A DNA stretch of 64,000 bases from positions 44,407 to 108,406 of the forward strand of contig JALHMY010000021.1 of the NCBI GenBank assembly GCA_022843805.1, read 5' to 3'. The notes below the pieces were generated by a model that was given only the letters and a program-made list of their open reading frames with translations, did not search any database and was not told the origin of the DNA. The translations under genes and the position numbers were made by a program. This document shows positions 18,277 through 27,407 of the stretch, one piece after another (position 1 is the stretch's first letter; every line of letters starts with the position of its first letter). This DNA is from Fuerstiella sp. (lineage in GTDB: Bacteria; Planctomycetota; Planctomycetia; Planctomycetales; Planctomycetaceae).

Positions 18277-18746
18277 GGCCATGAACAAGGAAACCCGCGA
18301 AAATGCCTTTGAGACCTGTGTCGAGGACGTCGCCACACCTCAAAGATTTTTTTGATACCCTGGACTCTTCTCTTCTCTCAATCCATAAGTGTTCGCCGGA
18401 GTTCTGCCGTTAGAACGAGACTCTCAAACAACAATCTGCACCGCCGACCATCCTGCATTTCTCTTTGTTTGCTTCGTGGTATCCACGATACCGCGAATAT
18501 CCGGACAGCAGCCGGACGACATTCAGTGACGGCAATGTGGGAAATCGCACCTTGATAGCGGACAGCACGGGACGGTACACTTCTGCTTAATGTCCACCCA
18601 GCCTGTTGCACACAGGGCGGTAAGCGACGAACGGAAGCGACAGGATGAACTCGTGCGGAAGCACGCAACCGCGTCAGGGGCCGTGCCCTTGCAGGAGCTA
18701 CCGATCGGCCGCCTGGGATTCCTGCCTGTGCGGGAGCGTGAGGTTG
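18277..18746. other. Gene-poor gap after the ATPase/TOPRIM pair
   Basis: About 470 bases without a supported gene. A 24-codon frame (18281-18355, starting MNKETRENAFE) follows the TOPRIM-like stop by four bases but has no family match. Near 18655-18740 lie several GC-rich imperfect inverted motifs. The longer frames here run antisense to one another and lack convincing starts. Confidence 0.5.
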
Positions 18747-19034
18747 ATGCAAAATAACGACGAGGATCGCAACCCATATCGCATCGCTGACGCGCAAAAT
18801 GCGGCTCGACAAAAGGGCAAATTCCCAATTCGTCGTTTCGTGTGGACCTGTATTGCAATTGTGCCTGTTTGGATGTTGCAATGCGTCATATTTCTTCTCC
18901 CATTGGAAGCAGCACTAGGTGTACAGGTGATGTCCGAAATTGGAGGGATGCTGACTGTATTGTTTCTTTTGACAGCCATGCCGGTTTCCTGGATGCTGAT
19001 GAGGCAATCAGGATCTATCGGTAAGTGCCCATAA
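18747..19034 (+). CDS. Small two-helix membrane protein
   Basis: A 95-aa protein from ATG 18747, with GAGG about five bases upstream. The N-terminus MQNNDEDRNPYRIAD has the NPY motif often seen at the start of small planctomycete membrane proteins. Two hydrophobic segments follow (FVWTCIAIVPVWMLQCVIFLL and the stretch around MLTVLFLLTAMPVSWML). The frame is open upstream to 18645, but that part is Cys-rich and unlikely to be translated. Function unknown. Confidence 0.55.
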   Translation: MQNNDEDRNPYRIADAQNAARQKGKFPIRRFVWTCIAIVPVWMLQCVIFLLPLEAALGVQVMSEIGGMLTVLFLLTAMPVSWMLMRQSGSIGKCP

Positions 19035-19158
19035 ACGTGTCCTTCCAGTAAGTCTGCCCCGCTCAGATTTCTGACATCGGGATGTTTTCCCTGCTTGCCT
19101 GGGAAAGGACGACGTTCGAAGGGAACTCAGCCCGGCGCAGAGGCATCGTGCGCCCACG

Positions 19159-19184
19159 GCTCGGCAGGAGCCTCGCCCTCCCGG
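19159..19184. repeat. Solo fragment of the AGGCGAGCGGCA repeat family
   Basis: GCTCGGCAGGAGCCTCGCCC plus CTCCCGG is identical to the inverted-copy arm of the elements at 56516-56750 and 58769-59020. It lacks their terminal inverted repeats and direct-repeat copies, so it is a solo remnant. Confidence 0.8.
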
Positions 19185-19222
19185 GTCTTCACACTGATCT
19201 GCTTCACTGCCACTCTTGCCCG

Positions 19223-20455
19223 CTACTTCGATGCCGGGTCTGACATGATGGATGGCGGCACAAAGGGAGTTCGGGTTTTTGTGCCGAGCACCGAGCCCTG
19301 CTCGTGATTCATTCCCCAGCCTGCGATACGATTGTCTTTCAACAGCACAAATGCCTGATAGTCGCCGGCAAAAACGTCAGCGACCGGAGGCAGGCCTTCC
19401 ACTTCCATCGGAAGTGCTCGACCCGCCTCAAATTCTTCGTCCACGCCGAGACATCCGTAAGTGTTTGAACCAAACACTCGAACTTTACCATGTTCATCCA
19501 TCGCCATTGAGAAGTCATAGCCTGCACTCACCCGAACGGTTTTGGGCAGGCCCCAGATTTTCTCCGGATACTGGTAAAAGGTTCCTGCAAAGCCTTCCCG
19601 CTGCTGTACGCCGAGCTGTCCGTCTTCGTTGTCTCCCCAGGAATAGACATCTCCCTTTCGAGTGAGTGCGAGCACATGACGGTGCCCGCAGGCCAGACTG
19701 ACAACATCGGCAAGCCCTGCCACTTTGATGGGTACTGGCGTCGGATCCTTTTCACGATCAAGGAAGCTCCAGTTACTGGTGCGTCCCAGCAATGCACCAA
19801 GTTTGCTGCCCCAGCCCCAGACACTTCCATCCTTCTTTACCGCAAAGGCCGTGTCCAGAGTTGCTCCAACCGCAACATTGTCATTGCCCAGTGGCATATT
19901 GCTAAAGGGTGACCGGGCGGCGTTCTCAGGCTGTTTTCCCCGGAGACCGTTGTGATCGGTTCCAGCCACCGCGATCGATCCGTCATGGCGCAGGGCCACG
20001 AGAAAGTCAGAACCCAATGCAATTCGTCGGACATTTTGAAGCCCGGGAACCTGCTTCGGATTCTCGCGAGGTTCCTCATTGAGGAAGTCGAACATCCCCC
20101 AGACCCAAACGCTGCCATCTTTGTCGAGCGCCGCGGATGCGTTGTCACGTGCTGTGATCTGAACGATGGACGACAGTTTCTGCAGCCTCAGAAATGTGGG
20201 TCGATACTCGGGCTCCTTCAGATCTCCCCGAGCTCCGTCATTCTGTTCCCCGGCCGCCCATACAGAACCGTCCGGCTTCAGCCAGAGAACATGGCTGGTG
20301 GCCGCGAGCGCCTGTTGGCCTTCCTTCGTCGGCGTACTGCCAGAAGAACCCGCAGTGTTCTCCTGAGAACTTTGTCCGCAGGCCGACCGGACCCCGGGAA
20401 TCTGGCACACTGCTGATACAATCAACAGGAAAAAGACGCTGCGGCAGGTTGTCAT
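19223..20455 (-). CDS. RCC1-repeat exported protein
   Basis: A 410-aa protein with a signal peptide (SVFFLLIVSAVCQIPGVRS) and a seven-bladed RCC1/BLIP-II-type propeller. Repeats have the form VxxGxxHxLALxxDGxVxxWGxNxxGQLG, for example SLACGHRHVLALTRKGDVY followed by SWGDNEDGQLG near residues 260-290. Bacterial RCC1 proteins generally bind other proteins; the target is unknown. It is divergent from the DUF1501 gene across 170 bp. Confidence 0.85.
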   Translation of the reverse strand: MTTCRSVFFLLIVSAVCQIPGVRSACGQSSQENTAGSSGSTPTKEGQQALAATSHVLWLKPDGSVWAAGEQNDGARGDLKEPEYRPTFLRLQKLSSIVQITARDNASAALDKDGSVWVWGMFDFLNEEPRENPKQVPGLQNVRRIALGSDFLVALRHDGSIAVAGTDHNGLRGKQPENAARSPFSNMPLGNDNVAVGATLDTAFAVKKDGSVWGWGSKLGALLGRTSNWSFLDREKDPTPVPIKVAGLADVVSLACGHRHVLALTRKGDVYSWGDNEDGQLGVQQREGFAGTFYQYPEKIWGLPKTVRVSAGYDFSMAMDEHGKVRVFGSNTYGCLGVDEEFEAGRALPMEVEGLPPVADVFAGDYQAFVLLKDNRIAGWGMNHEQGSVLGTKTRTPFVPPSIMSDPASK

Positions 20456-20625
20456 ACTCGTTCTCGATCAAAGTCTCTCGGCAGGAGGGATGCGGTCAGC
20501 AAGCCCGATGGCACTCGGTTTTTTACAGGAATTGTTGGGCAAATCGAGCTCCGAACGACATAATCTGTTCGCAGGGCGATGCAGTTTGGTTCAGCAAAGT
20601 GTCGAAGCGAACGGGAGATGAACAA

Positions 20626-22071
20626 ATGACCAATCGAGGACACGTCAGGCATATGGACAGACGCAGGTTCCTCGTGGCGTCGAGTGTTGGGTTTGCAGGT
20701 TTCGGTTTTGGAACAGCCGGCAGTCCGATCCGTTCCCAGGCCGCGGACACCACGCCGGAGTCACCAGCATCCCCGGCGAGCGCTCGTTCGACGATCCTCT
20801 TCTTTCTCAGTGGAGGCGCTTCGCACCTGGATATGTGGGACATGAAACCACAGGCACCGCTGGAATATCGCGGGCCGTTTCAGCCCATTGCAACGTCTGC
20901 CCCCGGCGTTGTCTTGAGTGAGCATCTGCCATTGCTGGCGACTCAGGCTCATCATCTGGCCATCATCAATTCCGTCGGTGCGTCGGTCAATACGAATGAT
21001 CATCATGCCGGCTACTATCATAATCTGACAGGGCACGTGCCGGACCCGTCATTTCTTTCGCTTGGAAACAGTCGAACTCCCTTTCCTGACGACTGGCCAT
21101 TTATGGGAACCGTGGTTGCGGCGAAGCGACCACCGCATCCTTATTTGACGAACGCTATCACACTGCCGCATATGGAAGGGGCGCCAACTTATACTCGTCC
21201 TGGACAATTTGCCGCTCGTCTGGGTGTTGAGCACGATCCTCTGTATATCAATGGTCGTCTGGATCAGCCTCTTCAGTTCAGTGCCCCGGCTCTGACGCTT
21301 GAGGGGGATGTGACGTCCGATCGCCTCACGGATCGTCGATCGCTTCTGCGAAACATTGATGCGGCACGCCGCGAGTTTGACGCAACGGCCAGCATCCAGA
21401 CCTGGCACCGGCAGCAGGAACGGGCGATTTCTCTGCTGATGTCTTCTCGTACCACAGAAGCCTTTGACGTTTCGCGAGAACCCGCATCCGTGCGAGAACG
21501 CTACGGAAAGTCGATCAATGGGACCAGCCTGCTGCTGGCCCGGCGACTGGTCGAAGCGGGCGTGCCGTTTGTCACTGTCTTCTGGAAGGGCGATGAAAAA
21601 GCCGCAGAGGCTCGAAAGTGTGCAAGTGGCGGCGGCTGGGATACGCATGGAAACAATTTTGGATGTCTGAAGGATGATCTGCTGCCGCAGTTCGATCGCG
21701 GATTCTCGGCGCTCGTCGAAGACCTGGCAGGGAGCGGGTTACTCGACCAGACGTTGCTGCTGATCACCAGCGAGATGGGGCGCAAGCCAAAGATCGGTGA
21801 TCCGCGTTCCGGTGGCGTTGCGGGCGCAGGACGTGATCACTGGACGCATTGTCTGACTGATGTCATGGCGGGGGGCGGTATTCGAGGAGGTCAGACATGG
21901 GGATCAAGTGATCGCTTTGGCGAGTATCCTCAGAACAAGCCGGTAAAACCTGCTGACATCACAAAGACCGTTTATCATGCGATGGGTATTCATGATCTTC
22001 AGGCGATGGACAGTCAGAATCGACCATACGATTTGCTGGCCGAAGGAAATGCAATGGCTGAGCTCTTTTGA
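20626..22071 (+). CDS. DUF1501 family exported protein (second copy)
   Basis: 481 aa from ATG 20626, which has GGGAG at 20613-20617; the frame is open to 20194 but overlaps the divergent RCC1 gene there. A twin-arginine-type signal (MDRRRFLVASSVGFAGFGFG) is followed by the DUF1501 hallmarks FFLSGGASHLDMWDMKP, GGGWDTHGNNF, TSEMGRKPKI and GRDHWTH. The same family as 4467-5888 but with a clearly different sequence, and without a DUF1549/DUF1553 partner beside it. The conserved D/H residues suggest a metal-dependent hydrolase-like fold, though activity is not established for the family. Confidence 0.88.
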   Translation: MTNRGHVRHMDRRRFLVASSVGFAGFGFGTAGSPIRSQAADTTPESPASPASARSTILFFLSGGASHLDMWDMKPQAPLEYRGPFQPIATSAPGVVLSEHLPLLATQAHHLAIINSVGASVNTNDHHAGYYHNLTGHVPDPSFLSLGNSRTPFPDDWPFMGTVVAAKRPPHPYLTNAITLPHMEGAPTYTRPGQFAARLGVEHDPLYINGRLDQPLQFSAPALTLEGDVTSDRLTDRRSLLRNIDAARREFDATASIQTWHRQQERAISLLMSSRTTEAFDVSREPASVRERYGKSINGTSLLLARRLVEAGVPFVTVFWKGDEKAAEARKCASGGGWDTHGNNFGCLKDDLLPQFDRGFSALVEDLAGSGLLDQTLLLITSEMGRKPKIGDPRSGGVAGAGRDHWTHCLTDVMAGGGIRGGQTWGSSDRFGEYPQNKPVKPADITKTVYHAMGIHDLQAMDSQNRPYDLLAEGNAMAELF

Positions 22072-22160
22072 CAAGGTGACCTGCTGGCAGAAGCTCTGAG
22101 ACAAATGCCGCGTCGTTGTTTGCTGAGAGTCGAAGATCTTCGGGCATATTCGATTAAACT

Positions 22161-22191
22161 ACACACTCATTCAGATACACACTCATTCAGA
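22161..22191. repeat. 16-bp-period direct repeat, two copies
   Basis: ACACACTCATTCAGA occurs at 22161-22175 and again at 22177-22191, about 70 bases before the polysaccharide deacetylase start. It may be a paired regulatory site or a slippage product. Confidence 0.7.
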
Positions 22192-22257
22192 CCAGTCGTC
22201 ATTAACGGGCGGGCCTCGGTCGAACTGCTCCTGCGAGCGTCCACAGGGAACTTAGCG

Positions 22258-23310
22258 ATGGCACAGATGAATTCCTCAGCGTCTCGATTGATATCAGCAG
22301 GCAGCAGCCGGCGAAGTTTCCTCGGCGGGGCTGTGGCTGCGGGGACGTTGCTGTTTGGCAGAAACGGCTTTGCGAATTCCGCAGTAGCCGATTCGGAAAC
22401 GCCTGCTCAGGTTGCAATTACTCTGGACCTGGAAATGAGCATGCACTTTCCCAAATGGGGCCAGACCAACTGGAACTATGAAAAGGGAAATCTGGACGAT
22501 GCGACCAAGGCCTATGCCGTCGAGGCAGCCCGTCGAGTAAAGGCGAAAGGCGGCCGCATCCATTTTTTTGCTCTCGGACAAACCATGGAGCAGGAAAATG
22601 TGGACTGGCTGCTGGAGCTGATTCGGGAAGGCCACCCAATTGGCAATCACACCTATGATCACGTTAACCTGCTGGCCACAACACCTGCTCAGGTACAGTT
22701 CCGCTTTGAGCGATCGCCGTGGCTTATGGGAGGCAAGCCACCAGGAACCGTGATCCGGGAGAATATAGAACTAGCTGAGCAGGCTATTGAGTCGCGCCTG
22801 CAGATCAAGCCTCGGGGGTTTCGGACACCTGGTGGATTCACGGATGGTTTGAAGGACCGACCGGATCTGCAGAAGCTGCTGCTGGATCGTGGGTATACGT
22901 GGGTCAGCAGTCTTTATCCGGGAAGCAAGATGGGAAAAACGGGTGAAGCTCCGGGCGAGGATGTGATGGAATCCATTGTGGAGGCTCAGGCAAAAGCTCA
23001 GCCATTCATCTATCCTTCGGGACTTGTCGAAATTCCGATGAGCCCGATTAGTGATGTTGGCGCCATGCGGAGTGGTCGCTGGCCGCTGGGGTCGTTCCTT
23101 GAAGCAACCCGCCGTGGCCTGGAATGGTGCATCGAAAACCGAGCAGTCTATGATTTTCTCGCACACCCGTCCTGTCTTGTCATTGCAGACCCGGAGTTTC
23201 GGCTGGTTGAACTGATCTGTGACATGGCGAATGCGGCTGGAACTAAGAAAGCACAGCTGGTGGATCTGGATCAGATTGCCCAAAACGCTCTGCGCAGGAA
23301 AGCCAGCTGA
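22258..23310 (+). CDS. Polysaccharide deacetylase family protein
   Basis: A 350-aa exported NodB-type protein. From ATG 22258 (AGGGAA upstream) a twin-arginine-type signal (SRRSFLGGAVAAGTLLFG) leads into the NodB barrel. The metal-binding HxxxH is present as NHTYDH, and RTPGGF fits motif 3. Motif 1, usually TFDD, reads TLDLE here, so one of the canonical aspartates is replaced. The family removes N- or O-acetyl groups from polysaccharides or acts on related amide bonds; the altered motif leaves the true substrate open. It converges with the STAS gene after a 26-bp gap. Confidence 0.82.
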   Translation: MAQMNSSASRLISAGSSRRSFLGGAVAAGTLLFGRNGFANSAVADSETPAQVAITLDLEMSMHFPKWGQTNWNYEKGNLDDATKAYAVEAARRVKAKGGRIHFFALGQTMEQENVDWLLELIREGHPIGNHTYDHVNLLATTPAQVQFRFERSPWLMGGKPPGTVIRENIELAEQAIESRLQIKPRGFRTPGGFTDGLKDRPDLQKLLLDRGYTWVSSLYPGSKMGKTGEAPGEDVMESIVEAQAKAQPFIYPSGLVEIPMSPISDVGAMRSGRWPLGSFLEATRRGLEWCIENRAVYDFLAHPSCLVIADPEFRLVELICDMANAAGTKKAQLVDLDQIAQNALRRKAS

Positions 23311-23336
23311 TCCGGTCAGCCTCAAACGGCCGACGA

Positions 23337-23735
23337 CTATTCCTCGGCCGATTCAGGAAGTTTGGCGTCTTTGCCAATTGCCTTTTTCAGCAGGCCGTCG
23401 CCCCGTGGACTGCTGCCGGGAATCGTGAACAGACGATCCAGCTGAAGGGATCGGAACAGCTCGCGAATATCCGAATTGACCAGAACCGTCAGTTTGCAGC
23501 CGGATTTGCTGAGAGTATTTGCGAATTGAACGAGTCGACCGGGGACGGATCCGTCCAGAAAAGTCACGGACTGAAGATCAAGCTGAATTGAGCTGGCCTG
23601 CAGGGATGTCAGGCGTTCAAAATCAGCGAACAGCGATTCGCGAGTTTTTTGTTCCAGAGATTCATGCGGGGGCAGAACGGCCTGAACGTAGCCGTCACTC
23701 TGCTGCACCTGCAAAATACGAAAATCACCCGTCAT
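23337..23735 (-). CDS. STAS-domain protein (anti-sigma antagonist-like)
   Basis: A 132-aa protein from ATG 23735, which has GAAGG about seven bases upstream; a GTG at 23777 would add 14 residues. The middle matches a STAS fold: IQLDLQSVTFLDGSVPGRLV is the strand-turn-helix that normally contains the phosphorylated Ser in a DSS/DSxG motif. Here it is DGS, so the Ser that is usually the phosphorylation site is Gly, followed by a Ser. It may act in partner switching or simply as a protein-binding domain. No anti-sigma kinase is adjacent; a PP2C phosphatase lies far away at 50.3 kb. Confidence 0.65.
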   Translation of the reverse strand: MTGDFRILQVQQSDGYVQAVLPPHESLEQKTRESLFADFERLTSLQASSIQLDLQSVTFLDGSVPGRLVQFANTLSKSGCKLTVLVNSDIRELFRSLQLDRLFTIPGSSPRGDGLLKKAIGKDAKLPESAEE

Positions 23736-24064
23736 TAATTGACCTTCATGCTGCTCAGAAATGCTGGCTAACGTCACAACAGCGTTTTGAACGCCCCAAA
23801 TCCTGAGATCCGGAACAGAAAGCTGTTGCAGGGATAATAGGCTCTCAGCAGGCGAACGGAAAGACAGCCACTCTTTTGCAGTATTCGTGGACGAATTGGC
23901 TGACTGACAGTCTGATTTGTAACAGCGGATCTGCGTGACGCGTCAGCGGGCAGGATTCTCTTCGGTCTGGTCATTTCGTACACTGGCCCGCGTTTCAGAA
24001 ACTTCATTTTGAACGTTGGTTTGCTCGCAGAACATTGCGAGGCGCGCCAGAAGGAAATGTGCCG
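23736..24064. other. Divergent intergenic region between STAS and M13 genes
   Basis: 329 bases with no supported gene; both neighbours are transcribed outwards from here. A perfect 10-bp palindrome, TGACGCGTCA, lies at 23936-23945 and could be an operator. No clear promoter boxes were seen. Confidence 0.4.
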
Positions 24065-26113
24065 ATGAATGGCTGGCAAAAGATGCGAATTTTGGTTCCT
24101 GCAGTTTTGATAGTATTTGCATTCGGTGTTTCAGGGCATGCGGATGAACGATATTCCGGCATCGATCCGGACGGCTTCGACAAGGAAGTCCGAGCGCAGG
24201 ACGATCTGTTTCTGCATGTGAACGGACGATGGCTGCTGACAATTGAAATCCCGGGGGATAAGTCCAACTACGGATCGTTTACCGCCCTGGACGATGCGGC
24301 TCGGGAAAACATTCAGGCGATTATTGAAGCATCCGCGAAGAGTCCCGAAGATGAAACGGGCCGCAAAGTCGGGGATTTCTATCGCAGCTACATGGATGAG
24401 CAGCGCATTGAAGAGCTGGGGCTGAAGCCGCTGCAGAAGGAGCTTGAGAACATCGCCAAAATCTCGTCTCTCGAGGATCTCATTCGGCATCTGGGAAGTC
24501 TGCAGGTTTCCGGTGTTGACGGGCCGGTGGGCTTCTTTGTCAGCACGGATGCGAAGAATTCGAGTCAGTATCTTGCTGCTGTTGTACAGAGCGGTACGAC
24601 TCTTCCCGACCGCAATTATTATCTGAAGGATGATGAAAAGTATGTGGCGGCCCGGCAGGCTCTGAAAGCGTACGTTGAGCAGATGTTTAAGCTTGCCGAT
24701 TTGCCTGAAGGCGAAGCGGCCGGAGCTGCTGTTCTGGATCTGGAGATGCGGCTTGCGGGAATTCAGTGGGAACGAACGGAACTTCGAAACGCGGAAAAGC
24801 GGTACAACCTGTATGATGTCGGTGATCTGCCAAAGCTGACTCCGAAGTTTCCATGGGCCACATTTCTTTCGGCAGTCGGGACACCCGATTTGCAGAAGAT
24901 CAATGTGGTGACTCCCAGTTATTTCAGCGGCCTTGAAGAGATTTTAGCAGCAACTCCGCTGGCGGTCTGGAAGCAATATCTGCAGTTTCATGTGCTGGAT
25001 GCATCTGCCACTGTTTTACCGAAGGCGTTTGTTGATGCACACTTCGAACTTCACAGCAAAACTCTGGCCGGGATACCGGAACAGAAGCCTCGCTGGAAGA
25101 AGGCAGTCGATGCAACTTCAGGAGCCGGTGCCGGTGACTTCGGTGTTCTGGGAGACGCGGTTGGGCAACTGTATGTCAGGCAGCATTTTCGACCTGAGGC
25201 CAAACAGCGAATGGATGAACTGGTTGGTAATCTCTTGAAGACTTATGAGAAAAGTATTCACGAACTGACATGGATGACGAGTGCCACAAAACTGCGAGCG
25301 CTCGACAAGCTGCATAAGATGACGCCCAAGATCGGGTATCCTGTTCAGTGGCGAGACTATTCCGGTCTGGAGATCAGGCCTGACGATTTATTGGGTAATA
25401 TTCGTCGGTCCGCGGCATTTGAACATCAGCGAATGATTAACAAGCTTGGAAAGCCGGTTGACAGGAATGAATGGGGCATGACGCCTCAGACTGTGAATGC
25501 GTATTACAATCCCAGCCTGAATGAGATTGTATTTCCGGCCGCCATTCTTCAGCCCCCGTTTTTTGATGCGAAGGCTGAGGATGCCGTAAATTACGGCGGT
25601 ATCGGAGCAGTGATCGGGCATGAAATCAGCCACGGCTTCGATGATCAGGGCAGCAAATACGACGGGGACGGTAACCTTCAAAACTGGTGGACTGATGAAG
25701 ACCGGGCGGCATTTGAGAAGCTGACAGCGGCTCTTGTAAAACAGTATGCGGCTTATGAACCATTGCCGGGCAAGCCACTGAATGGGAATCTGACACTCGG
25801 AGAAAACATTGCCGATTTGAGCGGTATGGCCATCGCATACAAGGCCTATCGGATGTCTCTGGGAGACGGTCCAGGGCCTGTCATCGACGGTTTCACCTCA
25901 AGCCAGCGATTTTTCCTGGGTTGGTCACAGATTTGGCGCCGAAAGTATCGGGACGAAGAGATGGTTCGTCGATTGCTGACGGATCCTCATTCACCATCCG
26001 CATTTCGGGCGAACGGGCCGGTGATCAATCTGGATGCCTTCTATGAGGCATTTGACGTGCGTCCTGGCGACCGGCTCTACAAGCCAAAGGAAGAGCGAAT
26101 TCAGATTTGGTAG
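24065..26113 (+). CDS. M13 family zinc metallopeptidase (neprilysin/PepO-like)
   Basis: 682 aa from ATG 24065 (AAGGAA upstream; a TTG at 24035 is weaker). A signal peptide (ILVPAVLIVFAFGVSGHA) is followed by the M13 N-terminal domain (FYRSYMDEQRIEELG, LPDRNYYL). The catalytic domain has NAYYNP for substrate binding, the zinc motif HEISH (H519, E520, H523) in GHEISHGFDD and the third ligand E580 with D584 in ENIADLSG. Full length for the family. It should degrade peptides of about 40 residues or less outside the cytoplasm. Confidence 0.95.
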   Translation: MNGWQKMRILVPAVLIVFAFGVSGHADERYSGIDPDGFDKEVRAQDDLFLHVNGRWLLTIEIPGDKSNYGSFTALDDAARENIQAIIEASAKSPEDETGRKVGDFYRSYMDEQRIEELGLKPLQKELENIAKISSLEDLIRHLGSLQVSGVDGPVGFFVSTDAKNSSQYLAAVVQSGTTLPDRNYYLKDDEKYVAARQALKAYVEQMFKLADLPEGEAAGAAVLDLEMRLAGIQWERTELRNAEKRYNLYDVGDLPKLTPKFPWATFLSAVGTPDLQKINVVTPSYFSGLEEILAATPLAVWKQYLQFHVLDASATVLPKAFVDAHFELHSKTLAGIPEQKPRWKKAVDATSGAGAGDFGVLGDAVGQLYVRQHFRPEAKQRMDELVGNLLKTYEKSIHELTWMTSATKLRALDKLHKMTPKIGYPVQWRDYSGLEIRPDDLLGNIRRSAAFEHQRMINKLGKPVDRNEWGMTPQTVNAYYNPSLNEIVFPAAILQPPFFDAKAEDAVNYGGIGAVIGHEISHGFDDQGSKYDGDGNLQNWWTDEDRAAFEKLTAALVKQYAAYEPLPGKPLNGNLTLGENIADLSGMAIAYKAYRMSLGDGPGPVIDGFTSSQRFFLGWSQIWRRKYRDEEMVRRLLTDPHSPSAFRANGPVINLDAFYEAFDVRPGDRLYKPKEERIQIW

Positions 26114-26142
26114 CGGAACGAGTTTCCAGGGCTGCATCACCG

Positions 26143-26192
26143 GGGCCTGAACGGAACCATCAGGTATGTACAACTGATTTCCGGTCAGGCCC
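26143..26192 (+). terminator. Stem-loop after the M13 peptidase gene
   Basis: GGGCCTGAACGGAA (26143-26156) pairs with TTCCGGTCAGGCCC (26179-26192) with one mismatch. It starts 30 bases after the stop. There is no T-tract, so it is either a Rho-assisted 3' end or an RNA-stabilising hairpin. Confidence 0.35.
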
Positions 26193-26385
26193 TTAGAATT
26201 GTTTCAGCCGTCAGGATTGTTGCTGCCAGGCGAGGAATCGTGACGCTAAGCACGATGGCTTTGCCAGGTGTTCACATTGGTAAGGTAACTTCCTCCATGG
26301 GCCTGCGATTCGATTGTTGACGATCCTCCTGATTGTTCAGGTAATCGTGGTTGAAAACATCCAGTGACTTTGACTGAAGTGATTC

Positions 26386-27078
26386 ATGCAAGAGACTGTG
26401 AAACTGCTGATCGACATGGTCCTGCATCTGGATCGTTACCTTGCGGAGATGTCGGCGACACTGGGCGGCTGGACTTATGTCATCCTGTTTGTGGTGATCT
26501 TTTGTGAAACAGGTCTGATCATCACACCGTTTCTTCCGGGTGACTCGCTGCTGTTCGCTGTTGGTGCGCTGGTGGCTGTCAAAGAGAGTCAGCTGAACCT
26601 GACACTGATGTTCATTTTGCTGCTGGTCGCGGCCGTCATTGGCGATGCCGTCAACTATGCGGTGGGAAGGAAGATCGGGCCGCGGGTGTTCCGCAGTGAA
26701 CAGTCACGCCTGCTGAATCGGCAGCATCTTTTGCGTGCTCAGAAGTTCTATTCGAAACATGGCGGTAAGGCGATTTTTCTGGCTCGATTCCTGCCGATTG
26801 TGCGAACGTTTGCCCCCTTTGTGGCGGGTGTGGGCCATATGAATTATGCACGATTCTGGCTGTTTAACGTGAGCGGTGCAATTTGCTGGGTGGGCCTGTT
26901 TCTGGTGGGTGGTTATCTGTTTGGTAATGTTCCCGTGGTGAAGCGCAACTTTCACCTGGTGATTCTGGGCATTATTTTTGTATCGACGCTGCCTGTTGTG
27001 ATTGAATGGTATCGAGCGCGACGTGGCGGCGTTGAGGAAGACGACCCGAGTGAAATTCCGGCAAATCCGCAGCAATAA
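26386..27078 (+). CDS. DedA family membrane protein
   Basis: A 230-aa integral membrane protein of the DedA/SNARE-associated (VTT) family. Signatures are ETGLIITPFLPGDSLLF near residues 45-60, GDAVNYAVGRKIG near 85-97 and FLARFLPIVRTFAPFVAG near 125-142. These carry the conserved acidic and arginine residues of the family, and several hydrophobic helices are predicted. DedA proteins act in envelope homeostasis, and some flip phospholipids or undecaprenyl phosphate. No strong ribosome site is visible. Monocistronic in appearance. Confidence 0.92.
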   Translation: MQETVKLLIDMVLHLDRYLAEMSATLGGWTYVILFVVIFCETGLIITPFLPGDSLLFAVGALVAVKESQLNLTLMFILLLVAAVIGDAVNYAVGRKIGPRVFRSEQSRLLNRQHLLRAQKFYSKHGGKAIFLARFLPIVRTFAPFVAGVGHMNYARFWLFNVSGAICWVGLFLVGGYLFGNVPVVKRNFHLVILGIIFVSTLPVVIEWYRARRGGVEEDDPSEIPANPQQ

Positions 27079-27407
27079 AGCCGGAACTTGAGTGAAAGCT
27101 GGAATTCGGCGAAGGAATTTTTTCAGAAATGTTTCTGAAACACGCTTTTTGCCGAGCGAAATCCGGTATTGACCTGTTTTGCCGGTTTTCATAATTTCCC
27201 TTCACTCGAACTGTGGTTCATACAGTTCAAACTTCCCGTCTCGTCTCGTCTCTCCTCACGAATGATCATCGATTTCTCCTCCTGTTCTGCCGGTGAGAGT
27301 CGGGCGTCTTCAGCCTGATTCGTCGCTTTCTGAATCTCTCGAAATCAATCATTCTTCCCTTCCCGCTATGTGGTCGGTTTCGCCGGACACACCTCGGAGG
27401 AACTCTG
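27079..27407. other. Intergenic region before the Gly/Cys-rich lipoprotein
   Basis: 329 bases with no supported gene. TTTCAGAAA (27121-27129) is inverted by TTTCTGAAA (27132-27140) with a two-base gap and a CACGCTTTTT tail, a weak candidate 3' end for dedA. A CTCGT-rich simple run lies near 27237-27255. Confidence 0.45.

Noticed and set aside
20194..20625. Longer N-terminus for the second DUF1501 protein
   Set aside because: It overlaps the divergent RCC1 gene, is Arg/Pro-rich and lies before a clear twin-arginine signal with GGGAG upstream of 20626.
22105..22257. Longer N-terminus for the polysaccharide deacetylase
   Set aside because: It runs through a direct repeat and precedes the twin-arginine signal; ATG 22258 has AGGGAA.
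27121..27140. TTTCAGAAA inverted pair as a dedA terminator
   Set aside because: Two-base loop and AT-rich stem; kept only as a note in the intergenic entry.
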